A DNA stretch of 64,000 nt, taken from contig CAVUYZ010000002.1 of assembly GCA_963745865.1 (NCBI GenBank), positions 62,001 to 126,000 on the forward strand, read 5' to 3'. The stretch is from JAHEDH01 sp963745865. Its GTDB lineage: Bacteria > Actinomycetota > Acidimicrobiia > Spongiisociales > ZC4RG35. Both the position numbers and the translations under genes were made by a program. Below are positions 1 through 11,473 of this stretch, piece after piece. The notes under the pieces are model-generated. The model was not told the origin of the DNA. It saw only the letters and a list, made by a program, of their open reading frames with translations, and made no database searches. The first letter of the stretch is position 1, and every line of letters starts with the position of its first letter.

Positions 1-60
1 CCGATTTCTGTCCACCGTCATCGATCCATTCCGTCACACCTGCCCCATACCTTCGATGGC

Positions 61-612
61 ATGCTCTGTCTGGTGTGTCGCTCGGGTTCCCGCGACGTCG
101 TGTGCAGCACGTGCCGCTTGTCGATGACTCCCGGGCCGGATCGCTCGTTGCCGGGCGGGCGGATGGTGCGGAGTGGCTTCGTGCACGGCGGTGCCGCCCG
201 GGTGTTGGTTCACAGATTGAAATACGAGGCGATCTCGTCGGCGGCGTCCGTGCTGGCGTTGCGGATGATCGCTGCCTTGCCGCCCGGTGCTGAGCGCCTG
301 GTGCCGGTGCCGCGCACCCGCTGGCGGGCGATCAGATATGGCGTCGATCCGGCCGTCGAGTTGGCCGTCGAGTTGTCGAGAACCACCGGGCTGCCGGTGA
401 CGAGGGCGCTGGCGGCGCCGATGATCGCCCCACACAACGCCGGCCGACGAAGACTCGACCGCCATGCCCCACGATTCCGGCTGGTTCGGGCGGCAGGTTC
501 GGGGGCGGTGCTGATCGACGACGTCGTGACCACCGGTCTGACCCTCGCTGCAGCCGTCTCCACCATTGACGCCGACGTGGCGGGCCTGGTGACTGCCACG
601 GTGAGTATCTGA
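61..612 (+). CDS. comF: ComF-family phosphoribosyltransferase-like protein
   Basis: The 183-residue protein has an N-terminal zinc-ribbon pattern (Cys 3, 6, 15, 18), the HRLKYE motif at residue 51 and a PRPP-binding loop VLIDDVVTTG at 150-159, the pattern of ComF proteins. ComF members are cytosolic and in some bacteria help imported single-stranded DNA during transformation; the role here is unknown. The frame stays open upstream to the window edge, so a start before position 61 is possible, but the ATG sits just before the zinc ribbon as in relatives. In many actinobacteria comF is followed by hpf and secA; here a response regulator takes the place of hpf. Confidence 0.8.
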   Translation: MLCLVCRSGSRDVVCSTCRLSMTPGPDRSLPGGRMVRSGFVHGGAARVLVHRLKYEAISSAASVLALRMIAALPPGAERLVPVPRTRWRAIRYGVDPAVELAVELSRTTGLPVTRALAAPMIAPHNAGRRRLDRHAPRFRLVRAAGSGAVLIDDVVTTGLTLAAAVSTIDADVAGLVTATVSI

Positions 613-661
613 TCTTCATCGCTCGCAAAGGGGAGGACTACGCCGACAGCCGCTGTCGGAG

Positions 662-696
662 TGCCATGGTGACTAGTGTCACTAGTCACCATGGCA
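662..696. repeat. Perfect 17-bp inverted repeat with 1-nt centre
   Basis: Arms TGCCATGGTGACTAGTG (662-678) and its exact reverse complement (680-696) flank one T. It lies 50 bp after the comF-like stop and about 130 bp before the response-regulator start. No T-run follows directly on either strand, so it could be a factor-dependent terminator, an operator for a dimeric regulator, or both. Confidence 0.8.
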
Positions 697-826
697 TCGA
701 TGTGATACCGAGTTTCCTTTTCCGCGAGTTCCAATCCCGGGAACGTGAATTCCTTCAAGTCGGGCACGGACCAGGACGATGACTAGTTCGTTACGGCGTC
801 CACCAACATCACGGAGACACACGGCA

Positions 827-1486
827 ATGTCCGGCACGAGAAGCATCATCATCGTCGACGATGCCCCCCTCATTCAGGCGGGCCTCGCAGCGGCATTGAA
901 GAGCGAGGGTTTCACGATCGCCGGGCAAGCGTCGTCGGCGCTCGAAGCCGTCGACATGGCCGAAGAAATCCAGGCTGACATCATGCTTCTCGACGTGTTG
1001 ATGCCCGGAATGTCCGGCCTCGACGTGGTCGACAAGGTGATCAACGCCTCGCCCAAGACCAAAGTCGTGTTGCTCACCTCGTCGGAGTCCGAAGAGGACC
1101 TGCTCAAGGCCATCAAGTCGGGTGCCCGCGGGTACATCATCAAGGACACACCGATGCCCGAGCTCGTCCGAAAGCTCAATGACGTTCTGGAGGGTGGCGC
1201 GGTCGTGTCTCCGTTCATGGGAGGGTTGCTGTTCGACACGGTCTCCCACCTGTTGCGCCATCGAGATCTCTCGTCGAGCCGGAAGCCGGCGCTGACCGGG
1301 CGCGAGATCGAAGTGCTCGAGTCGATCGCCGCCGGGAAGACCTCCCGAGAGGTAGGAGAGAAGCTCTTCATTTCCGAGAACACGGTCAAGAACCACGTTC
1401 GGAACATCCTCGACAAGCTCGGTCTGGGCTCGCGCAACGAGGCTGTGATGTTCGCGGTCCGCGAGGGCCTGATTTCGATCGACTGA
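827..1486 (+). CDS. NarL/FixJ-family response regulator
   Basis: The 219-residue protein has an N-terminal receiver domain with the acidic pair D11-D12, phospho-acceptor D56 in LLDVLMPGMSG and the conserved Lys in YIIKD, then a C-terminal LuxR-type helix-turn-helix (SREVGEKLFISENTVKNHV). It should bind DNA when phosphorylated by a histidine kinase, but no cognate kinase is adjacent. The ATG at 827 is preferred over an in-frame upstream start at 779 because a GGAGA ribosome-binding site lies about 9 nt before it and the receiver fold starts right after. The palindrome at 662-696 lies in its upstream region and could be a regulatory site. The target genes are unknown. Confidence 0.9.
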   Translation: MSGTRSIIIVDDAPLIQAGLAAALKSEGFTIAGQASSALEAVDMAEEIQADIMLLDVLMPGMSGLDVVDKVINASPKTKVVLLTSSESEEDLLKAIKSGARGYIIKDTPMPELVRKLNDVLEGGAVVSPFMGGLLFDTVSHLLRHRDLSSSRKPALTGREIEVLESIAAGKTSREVGEKLFISENTVKNHVRNILDKLGLGSRNEAVMFAVREGLISID

Positions 1487-1523
1487 CGGGGTACCGATCG
1501 TCCCCCGGTAACATTGTTTCTTC

Positions 1524-4148
<2,625 letters not shown>

Positions 4149-4170
4149 CGTCGCAGCCTGAGGGACCCGC

Positions 4171-5272
4171 ATGACCGACACGCACGACATCGAACAACTC
4201 GAGGATCGCCTGCTCGAAGCCAGGAGGTTCCTTTGACCTGGATCAGAAGGCGACCGAACTCGCCGAGCTGAGAGACCAGGCTGGTCAGCCGGGACTGTGG
4301 GACGACCCAGATGAGGGGCGTCGGGTCACCGAGAAGCTCAACCGGTACGAGACTCTGTTCGAGCTCGTCTCGGACCTCGAAACCGCCCTCTCCGATGCCG
4401 AAGTCTTGTTGGAGTTCGGGGATCCGGATTCGAAGTCCGAGGCCGATCGAGAGATGTCGAAGGTCGCCGAGAAACTCCATCGTCTCGAGATGGAGTCGCT
4501 GTTCTTCGGCGAGTACGACGACTATCCGGCGATCGTGACGGTCTACGCCGGTGCCGGGGGAGTCGATGCCCAGGATTGGGCCGAGATGGTCCTGCGTATG
4601 TATCAGCGGTACCTGACCGACCGCGGCTTCAAGGTGGTCCTCGAGGAGTACACCGAGGGGGACGAGGCAGGAATCAAGTCTGCGACGATCTCGGTCAACG
4701 GCGACAATGCCCACGGCATCATGGAGTCGGAGAGGGGCACGCATCGGCTGGTCCGTATCTCTCCATTCGACTCGAACGCCCGTCGCCACACCGCCTTCGC
4801 AGGAGTCGATGTCGTCCCCGACATCGGCGAGGAGATCGACGTCGACATCAAGGACGATGATCTGCGCATCGATACCTACCGGTCACAGGGTGCTGGTGGC
4901 CAGCACGTCAACACGACCGACTCGGCCGTGCGGATCACCCATCTTCCCACCGGGATCGTGGCGTCCTGTCAGAACGAGAGGTCGCAACTCCAGAACAAGG
5001 CCCGAGCCATGACCCAGCTCAAGGCCAAGCTCGCCGAGCGTGCCCGACAGGAGCAAGCCGCCGAGTTGAACGAGATCCGGGGTGAGAACACGGGGGCGGC
5101 CTGGGGAACCCAGATCCGTTCCTATGTGCTGCAGCCCTACCAGATGGTCAAGGATCTGCGGACCGGTCTCGAGATCGGCAACATCGAGGGCGTCCTCGAT
5201 GGCGGCATGGATGCGCTCACCGAGTCGTACCTCCGCTGGCGCAGGGCACAACACGAGACCGAAGCCGAATAG
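4171..5272 (+). CDS. prfB: Peptide chain release factor 2 (programmed +1 frameshift)
   Basis: RF2 ends translation at UGA and UAA codons. Frame 1 runs from ATG 4171 for 21 codons to CTT-TGA at 4231-4236; a +1 shift onto GAC at 4235 opens 345 further codons, giving 366 residues, the usual RF2 length. The anticodon-like SPF tripeptide occurs in RISPFDSN, and the catalytic GGQ in GAGGQHVNTTDSAVRITH. The AGGAGG at 4222-4227 lies three nucleotides before CTT, the spacing of the Escherichia coli prfB recoding site. This shift is therefore genuine autoregulation and not an error. The gene follows secA and precedes ftsE. Confidence 0.97.
4222..4237 (+). promoter_or_regulatory. prfB programmed +1 frameshift site
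   Basis: The stimulatory Shine-Dalgarno-like AGGAGG (4222-4227), a 3-nt spacer, the slippery CTT (4231-4233) and the in-frame TGA followed by C (4234-4237) form the canonical RF2 recoding element. When RF2 is scarce the ribosome slips +1 at the UGA, so RF2 controls its own synthesis. Confidence 0.97.
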
Positions 5273-5396
5273 GGCGATGCCGGCCGATTCGGTGATACCT
5301 GAGGTAGCTGGCTGCGCTGGTACCATCAGGGTTCACTTTTCGCGTTCTTCGGCGGGACGCGCCTGAGGCTCTCGCCGCTGGGGGAACAAGGTTTCC

Positions 5397-6356
5397 ATGA
5401 TCCGACTTCAAGAGGTCACGAAGGTGTACGAGGGGGGAACCGTCGCGGTTCGCGACGTCAGCCTCGACATCCAACGTGGCGAGTTCGTCTTTCTCGTTGG
5501 GCCTTCGGGGTCCGGCAAGTCCACGTTGATCCGTTTGATGCTCCGCCAGGAGCCGATCACCCGCGGAACGATCTGGGTTGCCGGCAAGGACATCACCCAA
5601 CTTCCCAACTGGAAGGTCCCGTACCTCCGGCGCTCGATCGGAACGGTCTTCCAGGATTTCAAGCTGCTCCCCAACAAGACCGTCGCCGAGAACATCGCAT
5701 TCACGCTCGAAGTCCTCGGTAGACCGCGATCGGTGATCAAGCCTCAGGTCGACCAGGTGCTCGACCTGGTGGGACTCGAGGGCAAGGCAGACCGGTATCC
5801 GCGTCAGCTCTCCGGTGGCGAGCAGCAGCGTGTCTCGGTCGCCCGTGCGTTCGTGAACCGCCCGCCGATCCTGCTCGCCGATGAGCCGACCGGGAATCTG
5901 GATCCGGCGACATCGGTCGGGATCATGAAGTTGCTCGATCGAATCAACCGCACCGGTACCACGATCGTCATGGCCACCCACGACCATGCAATCGTCGACG
6001 CCATGCAACGCCGCGTCGTTGCGGTCGAAGCAGGCTTGGTCGTTCGCGATGACGCGTCCGGGCGCTACGACACGACGATGCAGACTGCCGTCGCCGCCCC
6101 GGTGTCGACAGTCGCCGCGCCTCCCGGCCAACCGGTCGGAGCGGAGCCGCTGGACATCTCGGACGAAACCGCCATGCCTGACGACATCGAGGACGATGCT
6201 GTGGCCCCGGCCGAGGCGGATCTGGAGTCTTCGACCGAGACGGATCTGGAGTTCTCGACCGATGTGGATCCTGCCGAGGACGAGCCGGCTGTGGTTCCCG
6301 ATGGCGATGATGCCTCCCCGGAGACTTCTGAAGATCCGGTCGGGAAGACCGAATGA
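5397..6356 (+). CDS. ftsE: Cell-division ABC transporter ATPase FtsE with acidic tail
   Basis: FtsE is the cytoplasmic ATPase that with FtsX activates septal peptidoglycan hydrolases. Residues 1-225 form a canonical ABC domain: Walker A GPSGSGKST at 35-43, the Q-loop in FQDFKLLPN, signature LSGGEQQRV and Walker B ILLADEPTGNLD. Typical FtsE stops near residue 225-230, but this one is 319 residues, with a tail of about 90 residues rich in Ala, Pro, Glu and Asp and probably disordered. The stop overlaps the ftsX start (ATGA), indicating translational coupling. The ATG at 5397 gives the standard MIRLQEVTKVY N-terminus. Confidence 0.96.
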   Translation: MIRLQEVTKVYEGGTVAVRDVSLDIQRGEFVFLVGPSGSGKSTLIRLMLRQEPITRGTIWVAGKDITQLPNWKVPYLRRSIGTVFQDFKLLPNKTVAENIAFTLEVLGRPRSVIKPQVDQVLDLVGLEGKADRYPRQLSGGEQQRVSVARAFVNRPPILLADEPTGNLDPATSVGIMKLLDRINRTGTTIVMATHDHAIVDAMQRRVVAVEAGLVVRDDASGRYDTTMQTAVAAPVSTVAAPPGQPVGAEPLDISDETAMPDDIEDDAVAPAEADLESSTETDLEFSTDVDPAEDEPAVVPDGDDASPETSEDPVGKTE

Positions 6357-7267
6357 GCCGCGTCGCATTCCTCCTCCGGGAGGCACTGGTCAATCTCCGC
6401 CGGAACGCGCTCGTCGTGGTCGGGGCGATTCTCGCCGTCTTCATCTCGCTCTCGCTGGCTTTCGGAGCGTTGGTGCTGAACGAGATCCTCCAGCGGAACA
6501 CCCTGACCTGGCAGGACGGTACCCACGTCATCGCCTGGATGAAGGACTCCGATCAAGGCGGCCTCGAGCAAGGCGGTCAGCTTGCATTGATGGAGGAGAT
6601 CCAGGGTTGGGATGAGGTCAAGCGGACCAGTTACGTCGACAAGGCAGGTGCGTTCGCCGAGTTCAGGGAGTTGTTCGAGGAGCGGCGGCCGGAGCTCGTC
6701 AACGAGATCAATCCCGGGATCTTGCCGACGTCCATCCGGATCGAACTGACCGATATCGACTTGTATCGAAACGTCGTTTTCCAACTCCAGAACAACCCTG
6801 CGGTGTTGAACGTGACCTCGGCAGGGGAGCAGATCGAGCAGTTGTCGTCGTTGAGTACGGTGCTGAACTTCCTGGGGCTCGGTCTGGCGGTGCTGCTCGG
6901 GATCTCGGCGGTGATTCTCATCGCCAATACGATCCGGATGGCCATCTATGCGCGCCGTGACGAAGTCGGGATCATGAAGCTGGTCGGTGCCTCGAATTGG
7001 TTCATCCGCGTCCCGTTCATCCTCGAGGGGATGATCGAGGGGCTGCTCGGAGCCGGACTCGCGGTGTTGACGGTGTGGATTGCGTCGCAAAACCTGGTCT
7101 CGGTCAACGACGCCATCCCGTTGTTGAGCCTCGACGTGCCGACGAGCTTCTTCGTGCAGTGGGGCGTGCTGTTCCTGATCTTCGGCGCGCTCGCCGGGAT
7201 CGTTGGCTCCGTGGTCGGACTCAGTCGTTACCTGCGTGAAGCAGACGGCGGAAGCGCGGCGGGATGA
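6353..7267 (+). CDS. ftsX: Cell-division protein FtsX
   Basis: FtsX is the membrane partner of FtsE. The 304-residue protein has the expected plan: a short cytoplasmic N-terminus, a first membrane segment near residues 19-41, an extracellular domain to about 170, then three further hydrophobic segments near 172-196, 222-246 and 268-292, with the ARRDEVGIMKLVGAS motif between the second and third. It overlaps ftsE and the following M23 peptidase gene by ATGA junctions, implying coupled synthesis of ATPase, membrane subunit and the hydrolase-type partner. Confidence 0.96.
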   Translation: MSRVAFLLREALVNLRRNALVVVGAILAVFISLSLAFGALVLNEILQRNTLTWQDGTHVIAWMKDSDQGGLEQGGQLALMEEIQGWDEVKRTSYVDKAGAFAEFRELFEERRPELVNEINPGILPTSIRIELTDIDLYRNVVFQLQNNPAVLNVTSAGEQIEQLSSLSTVLNFLGLGLAVLLGISAVILIANTIRMAIYARRDEVGIMKLVGASNWFIRVPFILEGMIEGLLGAGLAVLTVWIASQNLVSVNDAIPLLSLDVPTSFFVQWGVLFLIFGALAGIVGSVVGLSRYLREADGGSAAG

Positions 7268-8461
7268 GACGGCGAACCGTTGGGCTCGTGGCGGCCATCA
7301 TCGTGCTGTCGATCATCGCCGGACCCGCAGGTGCCCAGGACCCGAATGCCGAGCTGACCCAGGTCCAGGACGAACTCGACCGCCTCGAGTCACAGATCGA
7401 CAACTCCAGGACCGAAAGCCGCCAGGTCGGCGAGCAGTTGAGCGCGGCTCAGGAGTCGCTCGCTGCCGTGCAGGCGGAACTGGCCGAGGCACAGGGGCGG
7501 GTTGACTCGGTGACCGCCCAGATCTCAGGAGAAGAGATCCATCTCGCCTCTGTGACTGCCGAGCTCGAGGCGATTCAGGCGTCCCTGCTCGATACCACCG
7601 TCGAGCTCCAGAACACGCTCGCCGACCTCGAAATCCAGGCCGTCGAGCTCTACATGAACGCAACTGCATCGGTCACCACGCTCATGATCGGGTTCAATTC
7701 CGCAGCCGAGGCGACGGTCGGGTTGGCCTACGTCGAAGAGGTCACCGGCGAGAGCGAAGACCTCGTGGACACGTTCGAGTTCCTCAAGGTCGAGGAAGAG
7801 CGTCAGCAGCAAATGGCTGCAGACCGACAGACCGAGGTCGAGGGGATTCTCGCCGGACTCGAGGTTCAGAAGGCCGACCTCGAAGGGGACGTCGCCGAAG
7901 TCGAGGCTCTGCGCCTCGAGGCGGAAGCCGACCTCGCCGACGTGCGTGGGCTGTTGTCGAACATCAACGCTCAGATAGCCGCATACGAAGAGCACTACGA
8001 CAGCCTCGAGGCCGACGCCGCCCGTCTCGAAGAGGAGATCGCCCGGCTCCAGGAGCGCGGCGGCACCAACCCGGGCGTGCTGGCTTGGCCTATCAACGGG
8101 CCGGGTCTCTTCGCCGTACGGGTACCGCATCCATCCGATCTTCGGGACGAAGAAGCTCCATACCGGGATCGACATCGCTGCCGGCAGCGGCACGCCGATC
8201 GCAGCGGCCGGGTCAGGCAAGGTGATCGTGGCGTCGCCGTACGGGGGTTACGGCAATGCAGTCGTCATCGATCATGGGGGAGGGTTGACCACGCTGTATG
8301 CCCATCAGTCACGCATCGCCGTGTCGGTGGGCCAGCGCGTCCAGCGGGGCGACACGATCGGATACGTGGGCTGTACGGGCTATTGCACCGGTGCGCACCT
8401 CCACTTCGAGACCGCTGAGTTTGGTTCTCGCGTTGATCCCATGAAGTATCTCAGTGGATGA
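7264..8461 (+). CDS. M23-family peptidase with long coiled coil (one frameshift)
   Basis: Signal peptide (residues 1-24, ending near GPAGAQ), a long coiled coil rich in Glu, Leu and Ala to about residue 275, then a LytM/M23 metallopeptidase domain with HTGIDIAAG and the HLHFE zinc ligand. The organisation resembles EnvC or RipC, the periplasmic partners of FtsEX, fitting its ATGA overlap with ftsX. The frame breaks at the GGG of 8103-8105: removing one G restores PVSSPYGYRIHPIFG and joins the two halves, so I treat it as one gene with a probable sequencing indel. Its stop overlaps the smpB start. Confidence 0.88.
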
Positions 8462-8907
8462 GTGACAAGACCGTTGCAACCAACAGAAAGGCGCGCCACG
8501 ACTACGAGATCGTGGACACCTACGAGGCCGGGCTGGTGTTACAGGGCTCCGAGGTGAAGAGCCTCCGGGGTGGCAAGGTCACCATCAAGGACTCGTTTGC
8601 TCATATCACGCACGGCGAGGCGTGGCTGATCGGCCTGTACATCGCACCCCACGCGTTCTCACGGCAGGGCGGCCACGAGGCCGAGCGCACTCGCAAGCTC
8701 TTGCTGCATCGACGGGAGATCGACCGAATCTCGGGGCGGATGGCCGAGAAGGGTTTGACGCTCGTTCCGCTCCGCATCTACTTCAAGGACGGGTACGCGA
8801 AGGTGGAGTTGGGCCTGGCGCGTGGCAAGCGCACCGTCGACAAGCGGCAGGCGCTCAAGGAGCGGCAACAGAACCGAGAGATTCAGCGGGCGCTGAAGGA
8901 GCGTTGA
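8458..8907 (+). CDS. smpB: SsrA-binding protein SmpB
   Basis: SmpB carries tmRNA into stalled ribosomes for trans-translation. The 149 residues show the SmpB core from ARHDYEIVDTYEAGLVLQGS to the basic C-terminal tail that enters the mRNA channel. The start codon overlaps the stop of the M23 gene (ATGA), so it is the last gene of the ftsEX operon. Its RNA partner ssrA lies 1 kb downstream on the same strand, beyond one gene of opposite orientation. A hairpin terminator follows directly. Confidence 0.97.
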   Translation: MSDKTVATNRKARHDYEIVDTYEAGLVLQGSEVKSLRGGKVTIKDSFAHITHGEAWLIGLYIAPHAFSRQGGHEAERTRKLLLHRREIDRISGRMAEKGLTLVPLRIYFKDGYAKVELGLARGKRTVDKRQALKERQQNREIQRALKER

Positions 8908-8911
8908 CAAA

Positions 8912-8942
8912 GGAGAGGCCGCCGATCATCTGCGGCCTCTCC
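8912..8942 (+). terminator. Terminator after smpB
   Basis: GGAGAGGCCGC (8912-8922) pairs perfectly with GCGGCCTCTCC (8932-8942), leaving a 9-nt loop, 5 nt after the smpB stop. The tail is only moderately T-rich. Confidence 0.8.
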
Positions 8943-8959
8943 CGTATATTGCCATCAAA

Positions 8960-8988
8960 AAGCGGCGGGGAGGGGAATCCCGCCGCTT
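8960..8988 (-). terminator. Rho-independent terminator of the exported-protein gene
   Basis: AAGCGGCGGG (8960-8969) pairs with CCCGCCGCTT (8979-8988). Read on the minus strand the stem is followed by a run of five T, so it terminates the convergent gene that ends near 9023. Confidence 0.85.
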
Positions 8989-9022
8989 CTTGGTTTGTGT
9001 GAGGAGTGACCTCCCGCTGGAC

Positions 9023-9761
9023 TCAGTCGTCGTTCTTGTGTTGGCCTGGAGCGCTCGCCTTGCCGTTCTTCTTGGCCTTGTTGGCCTTCAGTTGGCCGCT
9101 ACCGACGGACGTGGAGTCGTCGTCGAGGCTGTTGACGGAGGTCGGAGTCGTCATTGCGCTTGTTTCTGTTGCACGAAGTGGAGAGCGTGTCGAGAGTCAG
9201 GATCGCCTCACCTTCGGCGACCTCGTAGGTGTCCTTGCCCCAGTCGCTCTGGGCGATGAAGCGCATGATGCATCCCTTACCAGGCCCGAACTGCTTGGCC
9301 ATCGTCGAGACGACGGTGCCGTGGTTCAGTTCACCGCCACCCTTCGGCTCGATCGTGACCGACGTCAGATCGCACTCCTCAGCGCCTTCATCTCCATACT
9401 CGACAGGGTCCAACGACTCGTTGTCGGGATCGTCGATGACGCCTTCGTATTCGAACGTCGTGTCGCTGTCCTCGTCAGGCTCGTCGTCAACCGAACTCAG
9501 CTCGTCAACGCGTGCAGTTCCGTCGGTCTCTTCGCCCAACACGTACTCGTAGTCACCAACGAGGGTGCAATCGAGTGTGGCGGTGGTGTCGCCTTCCTGA
9601 TCGAGCCCCGACACGCTGTAGATGACCTTGGCCTTCTCAGCGTCTCCGTCGAATCCGGACACGAACTGGGTGTCGGGGTCGCCGTTGGCGGCCAGAGCCG
9701 CGGTGCTCAGAAGTGCCAGCGATAGACCGGACACGATTGCGATGAGTTTCTGCTTGTTCAT
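9023..9761 (-). CDS. Exported acidic protein of unknown function
   Basis: A clear signal peptide (MNKQKLIAIVSGLSLALLS, cleavage after ALAA near residue 25) precedes an acidic secreted domain with four cysteines (in LDCTL, EECDL, KGCIM and STSCN). I do not recognise the family. The annotated frame stops at 9099, but the +1 frame continues without stops into a Lys/Asn-rich tail ending HKNDD at 9023, only 35 nt from a minus-strand terminator, so a single indel near 9140 and a true end at 9023 are likely. AGGAG lies about 9 nt upstream of the start. The exported protein at 48705-49229 has a similar plan. Confidence 0.7.
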
Positions 9762-9880
9762 GAGTGAGGACTCCTAGCTTCGTACGTCACTCTCAGTGGT
9801 CATGTCGTCACAGAGAGGCATGCGTTACAAACCCAGGGAAGAAAAGAATCGCGAGCCGGGTTACAGTGAGAGGACACCAA

Positions 9881-10241
9881 GGGGGTGTACTGGTTTCGAC
9901 GTTGAGTGTCGAAGCGCCGGAAGCGAGCCGGGGATGTTGGGGCCTCGTCAACAACCTGACACCAACCAAGAAATGCCAAACCACAAATGGCACTGGCTGC
10001 CTGAGTAACCCTCAGTAAACAGCTCGTCTGACCGGGAGGCGCCTACCCGCCCGGACCCAGACGTCGCTTTCGTAGGATGCGGCTTCGGAGGTCTGTGATC
10101 CGAAGCCAAAGATCAATCGCAGATAGGAAGTCGGAAAACTGGCCATCAGAGTTCCGACGACCGAATGCTCGCTGATGGCTGCGCTCGGAGAAGCCGGCGT
10201 GAAAGATTCAGCGGACCGGGGTTCGATTCCCCGCACCTCCA
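9881..10241 (+). ncRNA. ssrA: Transfer-messenger RNA (tmRNA)
   Basis: The 5' end GGGGGTG (9881-9887) pairs with CACCTCC (10234-10240) to form the alanyl acceptor stem, with the conserved TGGTTTCGACG beside it and a T-arm GGGTTCGATTCCC at the 3' end. The tag reading frame ends in A-K-P-Q-M-A-L-A-A followed by TGA at 10002-10004. The frame is open only from CAC 9960, so the encoded tag has at most 14 residues after the charged Ala. ALAA is the usual protease signal. CCA is not encoded (A10241 is followed by CAA). smpB lies 1 kb upstream. Confidence 0.96.
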
Positions 10242-10249
10242 CAACCAAC

Positions 10250-10421
10250 GGGGTCTCGGCAGAAAAACCGAGATCTGTCGGCAGAATAGATAGAGGGCCG
10301 GTGACCACGATGGTCGCCGGCCTTCTCATTTGATATCTTCGACCGTCCAGCCCATCGACGTTCGCGCCCGTTGGCAGGATCAACGCCCCGAACGGCTTGG
10401 AATGGGAGCTCGGTCCCTCGG
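10250..10421 (+). repeat. Dispersed repeat, copy A
   Basis: About 170 bp starting 9 nt after the tmRNA acceptor. The 5' part (GGGGTCTCGGCAGAAAAACC onward) is shared with copy C at 22665; the 3' part (TTCGACCGTCC, CGTTGGCAGG, CTTGGAATGG) is shared with copy B at 17341. A GC-rich hairpin lies in the middle. Confidence 0.85.
10296..10322 (+). terminator. Terminator of ssrA inside repeat copy A
   Basis: GGCCGGTGACCA (10296-10307) pairs with TGGTCGCCGGCC (10311-10322) with one G-T wobble and a 3-nt loop, followed by TTCTCATTTG. The same hairpin is present in copy C at 22712-22738. Confidence 0.8.
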
Positions 10422-10632
10422 GCGATCAGATCAGCCGATCGACGGCATCTCATAGCCAGCCGAAGGCGTCGCCGAGGGCGAGCTTGCGGCGCACATGGAG
10501 CCTCGCCTGGATCTTGTGGTTTGATCGCGCTGTGGAGGCGCATCACAGCATTGCCCGTCGATGCTCCGCCATTTGGTCCGGTTGATGTCTCTTCGCTCTC
10601 GGTGGACCGACGGTCGCACGGGAGCTGTTGGG

Positions 10633-11081
10633 TCAGCTTGCGATCTCCCAGATCTGGCCGCTGGGGTCACGGAGCTCGCCGTGCGGGGTCCCCACGGGCG
10701 GTCCATCGGTCCGTTGAGGAGTTCGACGCCTCTTTCTTTGAGCGTCGCGCACCACGTGTCCACATCTTCGACGTGGACGGTGAGCACCGAACGGACTCCG
10801 ACGTCGGCGCCCACTACCGGCGCCGGGTCGACAAGCTCGGGCGCGGCTTCGCTGTGCAACAGATTGATGAGCGTCTCGCCGAATCGGAACACGACTGAGT
10901 CGCCGTCGGTGTGCACCGGCTCCATCTTGAAGACGTCCCGGTAGAAGCGGTCCGTGCCTGGCAAGTCGTCGGTGACCAACGTGATCGCAGCAATCGTCGT
11001 CGGCCATCCGGCTGCGTTCGTCGTCAATTCTCGGAGCGTAGTGGACCACTCGGCCGCGCTGAGGGGTGGCCCGAACCTCAC
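10633..11081 (-). CDS. VOC/glyoxalase-fold protein (one frameshift)
   Basis: A vicinal-oxygen-chelate-fold protein of about 148 residues: ITLVTDDLPGTDRFYRDVF opens the first beta-alpha-beta-beta unit, VLTVHVEDVDTWCATLKERG opens the second, and DPSGQIWEIA is the usual C-terminal strand. The frame breaks at the CCCC of 10690-10693; adding one C (G on the coding strand) joins NGPMDRPWG to TPHGELRDPSGQIW. The substrate is unknown; relatives are annotated as glyoxalase or bleomycin-resistance-like. It is the first gene after ssrA, and a GNAT gene lies upstream on the same strand. Confidence 0.75.
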
Positions 11082-11223
11082 TTACGCCCGCACTCTTCGC
11101 CACGCATCAACCGCACGGCGATCGAGACCCATCCGATATCGAAGCCTCTCGCCGACCCGGGCAGCCATCCGTCCTGTGTCGGCTCGGAACGAAGTCCGCG
11201 AGATCGCTTCGATGGGGTGAGTG

Positions 11224-11473
11224 GCATGTTGTGGTCGGAAGGGCCTGAGTTCTTCGGTGGAGGTTGTATAGCTCGTGCCGCTGACGCCGGTCTCGGTATC
11301 GGGGGTGATCCTCATCGGCTGTTCGACGGCTTGACGTCTTTTGCGACGACCCAGCGGTGTTTGCCGATCTTGCGGTCCTTGGTGAACCCGGCCTTTTCGA
11401 ACGTGGAGAGGGCACCGTGGAAGAGGAACCCGGCTGGTACTCCGTCTGCGGGTTCGGGGTAGCCCTCGACTCG
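11224..11473. repeat. Duplicated GNAT 3' end, copy 1
   Basis: These 250 bp, covering the last ~54 codons of the GNAT gene and its downstream flank, recur in the same orientation at 31119-31372 with frequent point differences. Copy 1 is attached to the full-length gene; copy 2 is a fragment. Confidence 0.8.

Noticed and set aside
4171..4236. prfB read as a broken gene because of the TGA at 4234
   Set aside because: The site is the conserved RF2 recoding signal, so the frameshift is programmed.
9796..10008. Plus-strand reading frames over the tmRNA
   Set aside because: The sequence folds as tmRNA, with acceptor stem, T-arm and ALAA tag; the ORFs are incidental.
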